From JALHNI01 sp965229305 (GTDB lineage: Bacteria; Acidobacteriota; Terriglobia; Bryobacterales; Bryobacteraceae), in contig CBDDIZ010000036.1 of assembly GCA_965229305.1 (NCBI GenBank), positions 124,001 through 188,000 on the forward strand: a stretch of DNA of 64,000 bases, in the 5' to 3' direction. The position numbers and the translations under genes are program-made. The notes under the pieces are model-generated. The model was not told the DNA's origin. It made no database searches and saw nothing but the letters and a program-made list of their open reading frames with translations. Position 1 is the stretch's first letter; every line of letters begins with the position of its first letter. Positions 35,516 to 43,816 of this stretch are shown piece after piece.

Positions 35516-35897
35516 GCGGCGGGGCTTCACGATCATCGAGCTGATGATCGTGCTGACCATCATCGGCATTCTGGTCTCGATCGCCATTCCGACGTATCAG
35601 AAGTCCTTGATCCGCGCCAATGAGACGGTGTTGCGCAGCAATCTGTTCACGCTGCGCACGATGATCGACGAATATACCTACGACAAGCAGAAGGGTCCGC
35701 AGACGCTGCAGGAGTTGGTGGACCAAGGCTACTTGCGGGAAATTCCGATCGATCCGATCACGAAGTCGAATCAGTCTTGGAAGATCATCATGGAGGACGC
35801 GCTGTCGAGCGTCAGCCAAACGGAGCCTGGGATTTTCGACGTGCGATCGGGGTCCGACAAGAAGTCGTTGGATGGGTCCAACTACTCCGACTGGTAA
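35490..35897 (+). CDS. Type II secretion pseudopilin (GspG-like), second copy
   Basis: A 135-residue protein starting MERPMRNGKRRGFTIIELMI, with the prepilin site between Gly and Phe and Glu 5 of the mature protein. The soluble domain has TYDKQKGPQTLQELVDQGYL, IPIDPITKSNQSW and the GspG-like end DVRSGSDKKSLDGSNYSDW. The ATG is preceded by AAAGGA. It is translationally overlapped with the previous pseudopilin and belongs to the same machine as the secretin. Confidence 0.9.
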   Translation: MERPMRNGKRRGFTIIELMIVLTIIGILVSIAIPTYQKSLIRANETVLRSNLFTLRTMIDEYTYDKQKGPQTLQELVDQGYLREIPIDPITKSNQSWKIIMEDALSSVSQTEPGIFDVRSGSDKKSLDGSNYSDW

Positions 35898-35993
35898 CAG
35901 GCCATGCAGGACGATTGGCCACACCGGTACTCTCAACTTCGCCGTAAACTATTGACATTTTGCACCTGAGCACCACCCGGCTTCCGTGCCGCC

Positions 35994-36023
35994 TTGAAGT
36001 GTCTTAAGATAAATAATTAAGAT
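35994..36023 (+). promoter_or_regulatory. Putative promoter of the PqqD operon
   Basis: TTGAAG at 35994-35999 and TAAGAT at 36018-36023 are separated by 18 bases, a plausible sigma-70-type pair. TTAAGAT is repeated at 36004-36010 and 36017-36023. The stretch 36004-36029 is strikingly AT-rich in this GC-rich DNA. GGAGG follows at 36036-36040, 4 bases before the ATG. Confidence 0.45.
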
Positions 36024-36044
36024 TTACTTCATTTCGGAGGCTGA

Positions 36045-36476
36045 ATGGAACAGATGTATGCGATCGGCGGCCCGAATGTCGTGCGCGAGTCCTTTGGACA
36101 GGAAGTCGTGGTCGTCCATTTGGAGACCGGCAACTATTACAGTCTGGAAGGGACTGCCGGCGAGGTTTGGTCGGCGATTGAAGAAGGATCGACGACGTCA
36201 GAGTTGGAGCAACTTCTGGCGTCACGTTATGCGGCAGAACAGGCGACCGTCCGGGAGGACCTGCGCGAGTTTCTGCAGGAGCTGGTAAGCGAGAAGCTGG
36301 TACACCCGAGCGAGACGGCGCCGCGGGTGAAAGCGGTGGCGCCGTCGGCCAACCGGCTCCCCTACTCTGCCCCGAAGCTGGGCAAATTCACGGACATGCA
36401 GGACCTGCTGTTGCTGGACCCGATCCACGACGTGGACGAATCGGGCTGGCCCTTGAAGGCAAACGGCCAAGCTTAA
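36045..36476 (+). CDS. PqqD-domain protein with a peptide-like C-terminal tail
   Basis: A 143-residue protein. Residues 1-90 are a PqqD fold (VVVVHLETGNYYSLEGTAGE, VWSAIEEGSTTSELEQLLAS), the domain used as RiPP recognition element in peptide-modifying systems. After a flexible linker, residues 106-143 look like a separate peptide: PYSAPKLGKFTDMQ recalls the YxxPxL motif of lasso-peptide leaders, followed by an acidic stretch (LLLLDPIHDVDESGW). The chaperone domain and the modified peptide may thus be one polypeptide. It heads an operon with an HPr-kinase-like enzyme, glycosyltransferases, ABC exporter and nucleotidyltransferase. PqqD domain sure, tail role inferred. Confidence 0.75.
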   Translation: MEQMYAIGGPNVVRESFGQEVVVVHLETGNYYSLEGTAGEVWSAIEEGSTTSELEQLLASRYAAEQATVREDLREFLQELVSEKLVHPSETAPRVKAVAPSANRLPYSAPKLGKFTDMQDLLLLDPIHDVDESGWPLKANGQA

Positions 36477-36483
36477 GCCAAGC

Positions 36484-37539
36484 ATGCAGGAAGTTGTGGT
36501 CTGCCCTGCCTCGGCGTTTTTTCCCGAGGCGGTCCGGGCGTTTGAGCGTGCCGCGCTCAAACCAATCGTTCGTCATTATTCCATCGGAGATCGCGTCTGG
36601 CGGCTGGAGTTTGCCGGATCGGCCCTGTTCGAGTTGCTATCCCCGGCGCTCGAGCATCTGGCCGTGCCGGAGCAAGCCCACGCGGTTCGCGTGCGTCTGT
36701 TCGACTCGGAATCGACCGGGGTCCCGATGCCGGCCCCGCCCTGGGGGCAGGACGGCTACGGTCCGCGGGGCGAAATCGAAGGGTCGAACAACGACGACTT
36801 CTTCGCCGTCTTTCAGCAGGGCGTCGACATCCTCCACCTCTACGATGTGGTGGCTGGCGAGTCGATCTACTGGACACCCACGTGGCGCGCCATTCCTTAT
36901 TGGGAGCGCAGTTTCCCGCTCCGCAGCGTGATTCATCGCTGGAGCGCGCATCAGGAGTTCCAGCCGATCCATGCCGGAGCGGTGGGGACCGATGGTGAGG
37001 GGGTGCTGATCGTCGGGCGCGGCGGTTCAGGCAAGTCGACGTCGACGCTCGCCTGTCTGGAAGGCGGGCTGCAGTATGCCGGCGACGACTATGTCCTGCT
37101 CGAAACGGGTGAGGCGCCGAAGGTCCACAGCCTCTACGGAACCGCGAAGCTGGTACCTGACAATCTGCATCGCTTTCCCCGGCTGCAAAGTCTGGTGGCG
37201 AATGCGGACCGGCTCGACGAAGAGAAGGCGTTGCTGTTTCTGGGCGGGAGCCACGGCGGCCAACTGGTGCGTCAACTGGCGATTCGCGCCATTCTGATTC
37301 CCTGCGTCACCGGTTTGCGAGATTCCACTCTGGTGAAGACGACCCCGATGGCCGGGGCGCTGGCGATTGCACCGACCACCATCCTCCAACTGCTGGGCGA
37401 TAGTCACGGGGTGATGCGTAAGGTGAGCGGTCTGGCGCGCCAGGTGCCGACGTATCAACTGCGAGCCGGCACAGATCTGCCGCAGATCCCACGCCTGATC
37501 GCCGATTTGCTGAAAGGAACCCATGGCGCCGCTGATTAG
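36484..37539 (+). CDS. HPr-kinase-like (HprK-related) protein
   Basis: A 351-residue cytoplasmic protein. The C-terminal half is an HprK-type P-loop domain: HAGAVGTDGEGVLI, Walker A GRGGSGKST at residues 178-186, and YAGDDYVLL (about 198-206) at the Walker B position. The N-terminal 150 residues are specific to this subgroup. True HprK phosphorylates HPr at serine; relatives in RiPP loci phosphorylate a serine of the peptide, and HprK-related kinases are known beside PqqD proteins. It starts 7 bases after the PqqD gene and overlaps the GT gene by 17 bases. The substrate here is inferred to be the peptide tail. Confidence 0.8.
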   Translation: MQEVVVCPASAFFPEAVRAFERAALKPIVRHYSIGDRVWRLEFAGSALFELLSPALEHLAVPEQAHAVRVRLFDSESTGVPMPAPPWGQDGYGPRGEIEGSNNDDFFAVFQQGVDILHLYDVVAGESIYWTPTWRAIPYWERSFPLRSVIHRWSAHQEFQPIHAGAVGTDGEGVLIVGRGGSGKSTSTLACLEGGLQYAGDDYVLLETGEAPKVHSLYGTAKLVPDNLHRFPRLQSLVANADRLDEEKALLFLGGSHGGQLVRQLAIRAILIPCVTGLRDSTLVKTTPMAGALAIAPTTILQLLGDSHGVMRKVSGLARQVPTYQLRAGTDLPQIPRLIADLLKGTHGAAD

Positions 37540-38953
37540 TGTCATTCTGCCGGTTTGGAACGGGGAGCGGTTCCTCGAAGAGGCGCTGGCGACCATACGA
37601 GCCCAGGAAGATCCGCGCCTCGAGGTGATCCTGGTGGATGACGGGTCGACGGATGGGACGGCGGCGATCGCGGCGGCGCATCCGGAGGTCCAGTATCACC
37701 GCCAGACCAATCAGGGACCGGCCGCGGCCCGCAATCACGGACTAAAGCTCGCGCAGGGTGAGTTGATCGCGTTTCTCGACGTCGACGACTTGTGGCCGGC
37801 AGGCAAACTGGAGCGGCAGAGAGCGAAGCTCGAAGAGGATCCCGCGCTCGACGTCGTCCTGGGCCGCGTGCAGTATCACTCGCTCGAGGATGCGCTCGAG
37901 ATGCCCATCCGCTTCGAAGGGGCCGACCGGACGACGGCAAATGTCCACCTGGGATGTGGCCTCTACCGGCGGCGGGCGTTTGACCGTGTGGGGGGCTTCG
38001 ATGCCTCCATGCGCTGCAGCGAAGACCAGGACTGGTTCCTGCGGGCGCGCGAAGCGAGCTTGCGGCTGAAGATTCTGGAAGACGTGATGCTGATCTACCG
38101 GCTGCACGGCGGCAACATGACGCGCGGCGCGGGCTTGAAGCGGCTGCAGGTGCTGGAGGCGCTGCGCAAGTCGATCGAGCGGCGGCGGGAGACCGGGAAG
38201 AAAGACCTCGGCCATTGGCGGGATTTGGATGAGAAGCGGCCGCCGCTGGTGAGCGTGATTATCCCCGCCTATAACGGCGAGCGCTTTATTGCGCAAGCCA
38301 TAGATAGCCTGCTCAACCAAAGCTACGACCCGCTCGAGATCATCGTGGTGAACGACGGCTCCACCGATGGGACGACGACGGTGGTGGCGCGCTATCCGAG
38401 CGTGCGGCTCATCGAACAGAAGAATGGCGGCGTGGCCTCGGCCCGCAATCACGGCGTGCGGGAAGCGAAAGGCGAATTGGTCAGCTTCCTCGATCAGGAC
38501 GATCGGCGAACGGAGGGAAGCCTCAAGGCGCAGGTGCGCCTGCTGCAGCAGCGTCCGGAGATCGAACTGGTGATGGGGCGGCAACGGATCGAGTTGGAAC
38601 CGGGGATCGAGCGGCCGAGTTGGCTCAAGGAGGAACTGATTGGGCCGAGTCAGGCGGGCTACAACCTGGGGTGCATCCTGGTGCGCAAGCAGGCGATCGA
38701 GCGAGTGGGGACCTTCGACGAGACGCACCATTTTGCGAGCGACGTGGACTGGTTCTTCCGCATGAAGGACCTGCAACTGCCGCACGTGACCACGGAAGAC
38801 GTCGTGATGCGGCATCGGGTACACGATCAGAACGAGTCGCATCAGGTGGCGCAGCAGCATCCGGAGTACGTGCAACTGGCGCGTCGCTCGATTTTGCGAA
38901 TGCGGGAACTGGCAGCGATGAAGAAGCAGAAGGAGCAGTCGACGTGTCTTTAA
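37523..38953 (+). CDS. Glycosyltransferase with two tandem GT2 domains
   Basis: A 476-residue protein built from two complete GT-A domains: residues 1-235 (SVILPVWNGERFLEEALATI, VDDGSTDGT, FLDVDDLWPAGKL, DASMRCSEDQDWFLRA) and 241-476 (VSVIIPAYNGERFIAQAIDS, VNDGSTDGT, FLDQDDRR, DETHHFASDVDWFFRM). The first has an intact DXD-like DVDD; the second has DQDD. Both have the ED/ExDW motif typical of GT2. It overlaps the kinase gene and the next GT2 gene. It may add two sugars in sequence to a peptide or lipid; acceptor unknown. Confidence 0.87.
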   Translation: MAPLISVILPVWNGERFLEEALATIRAQEDPRLEVILVDDGSTDGTAAIAAAHPEVQYHRQTNQGPAAARNHGLKLAQGELIAFLDVDDLWPAGKLERQRAKLEEDPALDVVLGRVQYHSLEDALEMPIRFEGADRTTANVHLGCGLYRRRAFDRVGGFDASMRCSEDQDWFLRAREASLRLKILEDVMLIYRLHGGNMTRGAGLKRLQVLEALRKSIERRRETGKKDLGHWRDLDEKRPPLVSVIIPAYNGERFIAQAIDSLLNQSYDPLEIIVVNDGSTDGTTTVVARYPSVRLIEQKNGGVASARNHGVREAKGELVSFLDQDDRRTEGSLKAQVRLLQQRPEIELVMGRQRIELEPGIERPSWLKEELIGPSQAGYNLGCILVRKQAIERVGTFDETHHFASDVDWFFRMKDLQLPHVTTEDVVMRHRVHDQNESHQVAQQHPEYVQLARRSILRMRELAAMKKQKEQSTCL

Positions 38954-39603
38954 GCGTGATCATTCCCGCCTATAACGCTGCCCGGTTCGTGGGCGAAGCC
39001 ATCGAGAGCGTGCGGGCGCAGACCTATCCGGCAGGGGAGATCGTGGTGATCGACGATGGGTCGGTCGACGAGACGGCGGCGGTGGCCAGTCGCTATGCGG
39101 GGGTGCGCGTAATCCGGCAGGAGAACCGCGGCATCGGGCCGACACGGAATCGAGGCATGCGCGAGACCACCGGCGAACTGGTCGCCTTCCTGGACGCCGA
39201 CGATCTCTGGCTGCCGGAGAAGCTGCAACGGCAGATGGAATGGTTCGGAGCGAACCCGCAGTCCGACATGGTATTTACGTGGGTGACGCAGTTCCGGCAG
39301 GACGAGCCGGAGAAACTGGTGGGCGCGCCGATGCGGGGGATCTTCGCCGGGACGATGCTGATTCGTCGGGCGAGCTTTGCGCGCGTGGGCGAGTTTGAGT
39401 CGCAATATCGGGTGGGCGAGTTCATCGACTGGTACGCGCGAGCGCAAGAAGTAGGTCTGCGCGGCGGGATCATCGACGAGGTCTTGCTGCGGCGGCGCAT
39501 TCACGGCGAAAATACAGGCGTGCGAGAACGGCAACATCAAGCGCATTTTGCGCGGGTGGCCAAAGCGGCGCTGGACCGGCGACGAGGGATGGTCACCGGA
39601 TGA
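38944..39603 (+). CDS. GT2 family glycosyltransferase
   Basis: A 219-residue protein starting at GTG (VSLSVIIPAYNAARFVGEAI), preceded by AAGGAG at a good spacing; upstream codons do not look like GT2. It has VIDDGSVDETAAV, FLDADDLWLPEKLQRQMEWF (DXD site) and VGEFIDWYARAQEVG. It is close to the two domains of the preceding gene and overlaps it by 10 bases. Its stop overlaps the ABC exporter start (ATGA). It is short because it ends directly after the acceptor-side helices. Confidence 0.85.
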   Translation: MSLSVIIPAYNAARFVGEAIESVRAQTYPAGEIVVIDDGSVDETAAVASRYAGVRVIRQENRGIGPTRNRGMRETTGELVAFLDADDLWLPEKLQRQMEWFGANPQSDMVFTWVTQFRQDEPEKLVGAPMRGIFAGTMLIRRASFARVGEFESQYRVGEFIDWYARAQEVGLRGGIIDEVLLRRRIHGENTGVRERQHQAHFARVAKAALDRRRGMVTG

Positions 39604-41276
39604 GTGCCCCCTGGCGCTGGTATCTGAGGTTGTATCGGCCGCAAGCGGCCGTACTGGCGCTGGTGCTGTTGGCTTGCGGGTTGCAGTTTGGGTTGGTGCT
39701 CCCCATGGTGTATCTGGTCGCCCGGATCTTCGACACGACGATCCCCTCGGGCCAGGTGGACGCGCTGGTGCGCGACGGCGCCTGGCTGGTGGGAACCAGC
39801 ATCGCCGGGGCAGTCGTCGGGCTTTGGATCCGTTCGGCGACCTTACGGCTCACCAAGAGGGTGGTGGCCGGGCTGCGCGAAAAGCTCGTGAATCAACTCC
39901 TCACGTTACCGCGCGCGACCTACGACCATGCTGAAACGGCGGTGTTGCATTCGCAGGTGGTGATCGATACCGAGCGGCTGGACGTGATGAGCAATGCGCT
40001 GGTGGCGCAGATCATGCCGGCGGCGATGGTGACGACCGGCCTGACCCTGGCCCTGGCCTATCTGAACGGCTGGCTGACGCTGATGCTGGTGCTGGCCGGG
40101 CCCGTGCTCTACGCGTTCCATCGGAAGCTGGGCGCGCCACTGCGCACCAACTATCAGACGTTTCGCCGCGACTATGACCGCTTCAGCGGCGGCGTGATGT
40201 TCCTGCTGAAGTCAGCGGACCTGATCCGCTGGCAAACGGCCGAGGACGCCGAGCGCAGGCGGCAGTTCGGGTTTATTGAGGCGGTGCGCGACAGCAGCCG
40301 GCGCATGGCGTGGTACGAGACAGCGCATGGCCTCCTGCAGAATCAGATTGTGACGCTGGCCAGCATCGGCATTCTGCTGGCGGGCGGATATACGGTGGCG
40401 CGCGGGCAGATGACGTTGGGAGCCTTGATTGCCTACTATGTGACGATGGGGCTGATGCGGAGTTGGCTGGCCAGCGGACTGGCCGCGGTGCCGCAGGTGA
40501 TCACTGGCCGCCGAGCGCTCGACAGCTTGCTGCAACTGCTCGAAGTGAAGGGCAAGCCGGTCTATCGAAACCAGGGAGGACCGTTGGATTTTCAGGGACA
40601 TCTCGCTCTGCAGAAGGTCGACTTCGCTTACGGCGACCGAACCATCCTGCGAGAGGTCTCGCTCGAGTTCGCGCCGGGCGAGATTGTCGCGCTGGCCGGC
40701 AAGAACGGCTCGGGCAAAAGCACCGTACTGCATCTGCTGTGCGGCTTCTACCGGCCGGCCGCGGGTGAGGTGCTGGCGGATCGGCGGGCTTACGATGCGC
40801 TCGACGTGACAGCCCTGAGGAAACATTTTGGCGTGGTCCCCCAGCATCCGACTTTGGTGGATGGAACCATCGCGGCGAACATCGCCTACGGGGGCCAGTA
40901 TGACGAGGCGGCGATCCGCGAGGCGGCGGAATTGAGCGGGGCGCAAGCGTTCATCGACCAACTGCCCGAGGGCTACGAAGCGACCATCGGCGAGGACGGC
41001 GTGCGGCTTTCCGGTGGTCAGCGGCAGCGGTTGGCGCTGGCGAGGGCTCTGGTGCGGCAGCCGAAGGTACTGATTCTCGACGAGCCCACGAATCATCTGG
41101 ATGCCGAAACGGTGTCGCTGTTGGTGGCGAATCTGCGGCGACTGGCGAAGCGGCCCACAGTCATTCTTATCAGCCACGATCCGGAATTGATTGCGCTGGC
41201 GGACCGGGCTTACGAAATGCGAGACGGTCAGGTGGAAGTGTTGCGCGCGGCGGAAAGCGAGACGGCCCATGGATGA
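39600..41276 (+). CDS. ABC exporter (membrane plus ATPase domain)
   Basis: A 558-residue half-transporter. Residues 1-310 hold six membrane helices in exporter arrangement (VLALVLLACGLQFGLVLPMV, TTGLTLALAYLNGWLTLMLV, SIGILLAGGYTVARGQMTLG). The ATPase has Walker A GKNGSGKST, Q loop GVVPQHPTLVDGTI, signature LSGGQRQRLALARAL, Walker B VLILDEPTNHLD and switch His in ILISHDPEL. There is no N-terminal C39 peptidase, so any leader would have to be cut elsewhere. It overlaps the GT2 gene by 4 bases and the nucleotidyltransferase gene by 8. It likely exports the product of this operon. Confidence 0.92.
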   Translation: MSAPWRWYLRLYRPQAAVLALVLLACGLQFGLVLPMVYLVARIFDTTIPSGQVDALVRDGAWLVGTSIAGAVVGLWIRSATLRLTKRVVAGLREKLVNQLLTLPRATYDHAETAVLHSQVVIDTERLDVMSNALVAQIMPAAMVTTGLTLALAYLNGWLTLMLVLAGPVLYAFHRKLGAPLRTNYQTFRRDYDRFSGGVMFLLKSADLIRWQTAEDAERRRQFGFIEAVRDSSRRMAWYETAHGLLQNQIVTLASIGILLAGGYTVARGQMTLGALIAYYVTMGLMRSWLASGLAAVPQVITGRRALDSLLQLLEVKGKPVYRNQGGPLDFQGHLALQKVDFAYGDRTILREVSLEFAPGEIVALAGKNGSGKSTVLHLLCGFYRPAAGEVLADRRAYDALDVTALRKHFGVVPQHPTLVDGTIAANIAYGGQYDEAAIREAAELSGAQAFIDQLPEGYEATIGEDGVRLSGGQRQRLALARALVRQPKVLILDEPTNHLDAETVSLLVANLRRLAKRPTVILISHDPELIALADRAYEMRDGQVEVLRAAESETAHG

Positions 41277-42447
41277 GTTGATTCGCTCGAGCGTTTGCTG
41301 GCCGACGCCGGAGCAGGAGTTGCTGCTCCAGGCCGCGCTGGGCAACCGTGAACAAGCGATCGCCGCCTGGGAACGCTATTACGAAGAGCAGGGCCTCGAC
41401 CACTTGGATGAAGGGTCGTTTCGCCTGCTGCCTCAGGTGTACCGGCATTTGCATTCTTTCGGCTACGACGCCCCGATCATGGGACGGCTGAAGGGCATCC
41501 ACCGGATGGCGTGGTGCAAGAATCAATTGCTGTTCCACGAGATCGCCGGGGTGGCGCGCGACCTGCAAGAAGCGGGCATCCCGACGATGTTGCTGAAGGG
41601 CGGCGCCCTGTCGCTGGCGGTGTATCGCGATCGCGGCGCGCGGCCGATGCGCGACCTGGATTTGCTGGTGCCGTCGGCCGACGCCAATCGAGCATTGCAA
41701 TTGCTGGGGAGCAAAGGATGGTCGTCGACGCTGGGGCACGATCTGTATCTGACGCCTAAGCATCAGCGATATCGACACGCGATCGAATTGGTGAATCGCA
41801 CCGATCGGCGCGTGGATTTGCACTGGCATCTGCTCTACCATGCGCGCTCCGAGGCGGCCGACGCTTTGTTCTGGAAGGAAGCATGGCCCCTGGAGTTCGA
41901 CGGCGCCCAGACGCGGGTGTTGCCGCCGACCTTGCAGTTGCTCCATACGCTCGTCCACGGTCTCGAGGGAAACGCCATTTCGCCCGTGCGCTGGGTGTGC
42001 GATGCCGTCATGACGATCCGCTCGACCAAGATTTCGTGGGAGCAACTGGTGGATGTTGCCTGTCAGCATGACGTCGTTTCGCCGGTGCGGGACGCGATGC
42101 ACTACCTGCATGAGACCTTCGAGGTGCCGGTGCCACGGTCCATCCTATGGCGTCTGGAGCGGGAGCCGGTAGGTCGCTTCACGCAGCTGGAATATCGCCG
42201 GCACTTGCTGCCGCAGCGGTTGCATAGTCCTTGGGTGACGTTGATCTCTAATTATCAGGTCTATTTCCGGGGCGTGCAGGATTGGTCGCTGCCACGGCGG
42301 CTGGCCGGCTTCCCGGATTATCTGGCGTTCTTCTTCCGCTTGCCCGGCTCGTCGCATCTGCCGAAGCGCTTTGCAAACTGGGTGCGGCACCGGGTCCGAT
42401 GCCTGTTGCATCCGTCGGGAGCAACTCCGAGCGAGACGCAGGGTTAG
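41269..42447 (+). CDS. NTP_transf_5-type nucleotidyltransferase
   Basis: A 392-residue protein. The start at 41269 overlaps the ABC gene end. The nucleotidyltransferase centre is PTMLLKGGALSLAVY followed by RPMRDLDLLVPSADANRA (DxD), with VDLHWHL downstream as the next strand. The C-terminal part (HQRYRHAIELVNRTDR onward) is helical. Members of this family occur in lasso-peptide and HprK-related loci beside PqqD, where they are thought to modify a peptide or metabolite with a nucleotide. Here it closes the six-gene operon. Activity is not shown. Confidence 0.8.
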   Translation: MDELIRSSVCWPTPEQELLLQAALGNREQAIAAWERYYEEQGLDHLDEGSFRLLPQVYRHLHSFGYDAPIMGRLKGIHRMAWCKNQLLFHEIAGVARDLQEAGIPTMLLKGGALSLAVYRDRGARPMRDLDLLVPSADANRALQLLGSKGWSSTLGHDLYLTPKHQRYRHAIELVNRTDRRVDLHWHLLYHARSEAADALFWKEAWPLEFDGAQTRVLPPTLQLLHTLVHGLEGNAISPVRWVCDAVMTIRSTKISWEQLVDVACQHDVVSPVRDAMHYLHETFEVPVPRSILWRLEREPVGRFTQLEYRRHLLPQRLHSPWVTLISNYQVYFRGVQDWSLPRRLAGFPDYLAFFFRLPGSSHLPKRFANWVRHRVRCLLHPSGATPSETQG

Positions 42448-42517
42448 TCAACCTGAGCCGTTAACGATTTGCGGAACGCGCCGCGCAACGGTTACGTCAA
42501 GCCAACGGAGGGTCGCC

Positions 42518-43759
42518 ATGACCATGCGTTCCGGAATTCTCGCTGTCACTCTGCTGTTGGGCGGTTCGCTGTCATGGGGGCAGTGGCGAAAAGTCGGTGA
42601 GCCGGCGAAGCCGCCAGCGACCACCGCCAAGACCGAGCCCACGGCACCGGCATCGGAGCCCTTAAAGGCATCGGAGCCCGCACCGGCGGCGTCCAGCGGG
42701 ACCGGTTGGCGCCGGGTGGGCGAAGCTCCGAAGACGACTCCTCCGCCCCTCGAGGCCGAAAGTCCGCGTGAGCCGATCGCCCCGACCTCGCCAGCTGCCG
42801 GGACCGGGACCATCACACCGCCGGTGACCGCCGGGCCGCCTCCGGAGACCAATGGCGACACCGTGATCTTCCGCGCCGAGACGCGCGAGGTGAACGTGAC
42901 GTTTTCGGCGACCGGCAATCACGGAGGCGCCGTCTCCAACCTGACCCAAAACGACGTCGAAGTTTACGAGGACGGCGCGCGGCGGAACATCACGCATTTT
43001 TCACGAGACCGCGACCTGCCGCTGACGTTAGGCATCGTTGTCGACTTGAGCGGCAGTCAGCGTGGTCTTTTCCGGCAAAACCGCCGCGAGGCGCTCAACT
43101 TTCTGCGGCAGGTGCTGAAGCCGCAGGACCGGGTCTTTATCGTGACCTTCGGCGAAGGCATCCGCCTGGTGCAGGACGATACGAGTTCGATGCGGGAGAT
43201 CGAAGCCTCGGTCGGCGGCTGGGAGGACCAGTTCGAGGGCCAGGTTTGGAGCTCACGCGGTGGGTCGCCGATCTATGACACGTTGAGCCAGGTGCTCCGC
43301 CGTAAGTTGGCCGGGCGCGAAGGCAGGAAGGCGCTGCTGGTGATCACCGATGGCGAGGACACCAACAGCCATGTGGACGCGGCCGAAGTCACGGAGGGGC
43401 TGCAGACGGCCGACACAATGGTGTACTGGCTGAAGACGCAAAGCACGATGCGTGGCGGGCGCGGCATGCGGGGAGTCCGCGGCGGCGGTCTGGGCGGTCT
43501 GATCGTGGACCGGATCGAATCCGGCCGACTGGCTCGGAAGATGCGCAAGGTGGCGATCGAGACGGGTGGCCGGGTGCTGGAGGACGAGTCGCTCGACGCC
43601 CAGTTCCGGCGGCTGGAAGAAGAGCTGCGCACGCAGTATACGCTGTCGTTTTCTCCGGGCCGGGAACAGGCCGATGGCAACGTGCACACGCTCGAAGTGC
43701 GGGCGCGCGACGTGGCCACCAAGCTCCGTCACAAGCCGGCCTATCGCGACGCGAATTAA
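42518..43759 (+). CDS. VWFA-domain secreted protein of acidobacterial type
   Basis: A 413-residue protein with signal peptide MTMRSGILAVTLLLGGSLSW, a Pro/Thr-rich linker (about 25-125) and a VWA domain from about residue 145. The metal site is GIVVDLSGSQRGLF (DxSxS). VTFSATGNHGGAVSNLTQND just before it and VEVYEDGARRNITHF fit the VWFA-related acidobacterial family. The end (LRTQYTLSFSPGREQADGNV) is also typical. GGAGG precedes the ATG. Adhesion or protein assembly at the surface is a guess. Confidence 0.9.
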   Translation: MTMRSGILAVTLLLGGSLSWGQWRKVGEPAKPPATTAKTEPTAPASEPLKASEPAPAASSGTGWRRVGEAPKTTPPPLEAESPREPIAPTSPAAGTGTITPPVTAGPPPETNGDTVIFRAETREVNVTFSATGNHGGAVSNLTQNDVEVYEDGARRNITHFSRDRDLPLTLGIVVDLSGSQRGLFRQNRREALNFLRQVLKPQDRVFIVTFGEGIRLVQDDTSSMREIEASVGGWEDQFEGQVWSSRGGSPIYDTLSQVLRRKLAGREGRKALLVITDGEDTNSHVDAAEVTEGLQTADTMVYWLKTQSTMRGGRGMRGVRGGGLGGLIVDRIESGRLARKMRKVAIETGGRVLEDESLDAQFRRLEEELRTQYTLSFSPGREQADGNVHTLEVRARDVATKLRHKPAYRDAN

Positions 43760-43765
43760 TACTTG

Positions 43766-43800
43766 GTCATGTCGCGGCTGACGCGGCGGGGCGGCATGAC
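43766..43800. promoter_or_regulatory. Inverted repeat between VWA and MFS genes
   Basis: GTCATG (43766-43771) and CATGAC (43795-43800) form a 6-bp stem that continues with T-G, C-G, G-C and C-G pairs. AT-rich ATAATATGG follows, 5-13 bases before an ATG at 43817 with no clear ribosome site. It could be an operator or a terminator without a T tract. Confidence 0.35.
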
Positions 43801-43816
43801 ATAATATGGCTTCAAT

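Noticed and set aside
36045..36476. Lasso-peptide precursor in the strict sense
   Set aside because: No core with Gly/Ser/Cys at position 1 and Asp/Glu at 7-9, and no cyclase or leader protease gene nearby.
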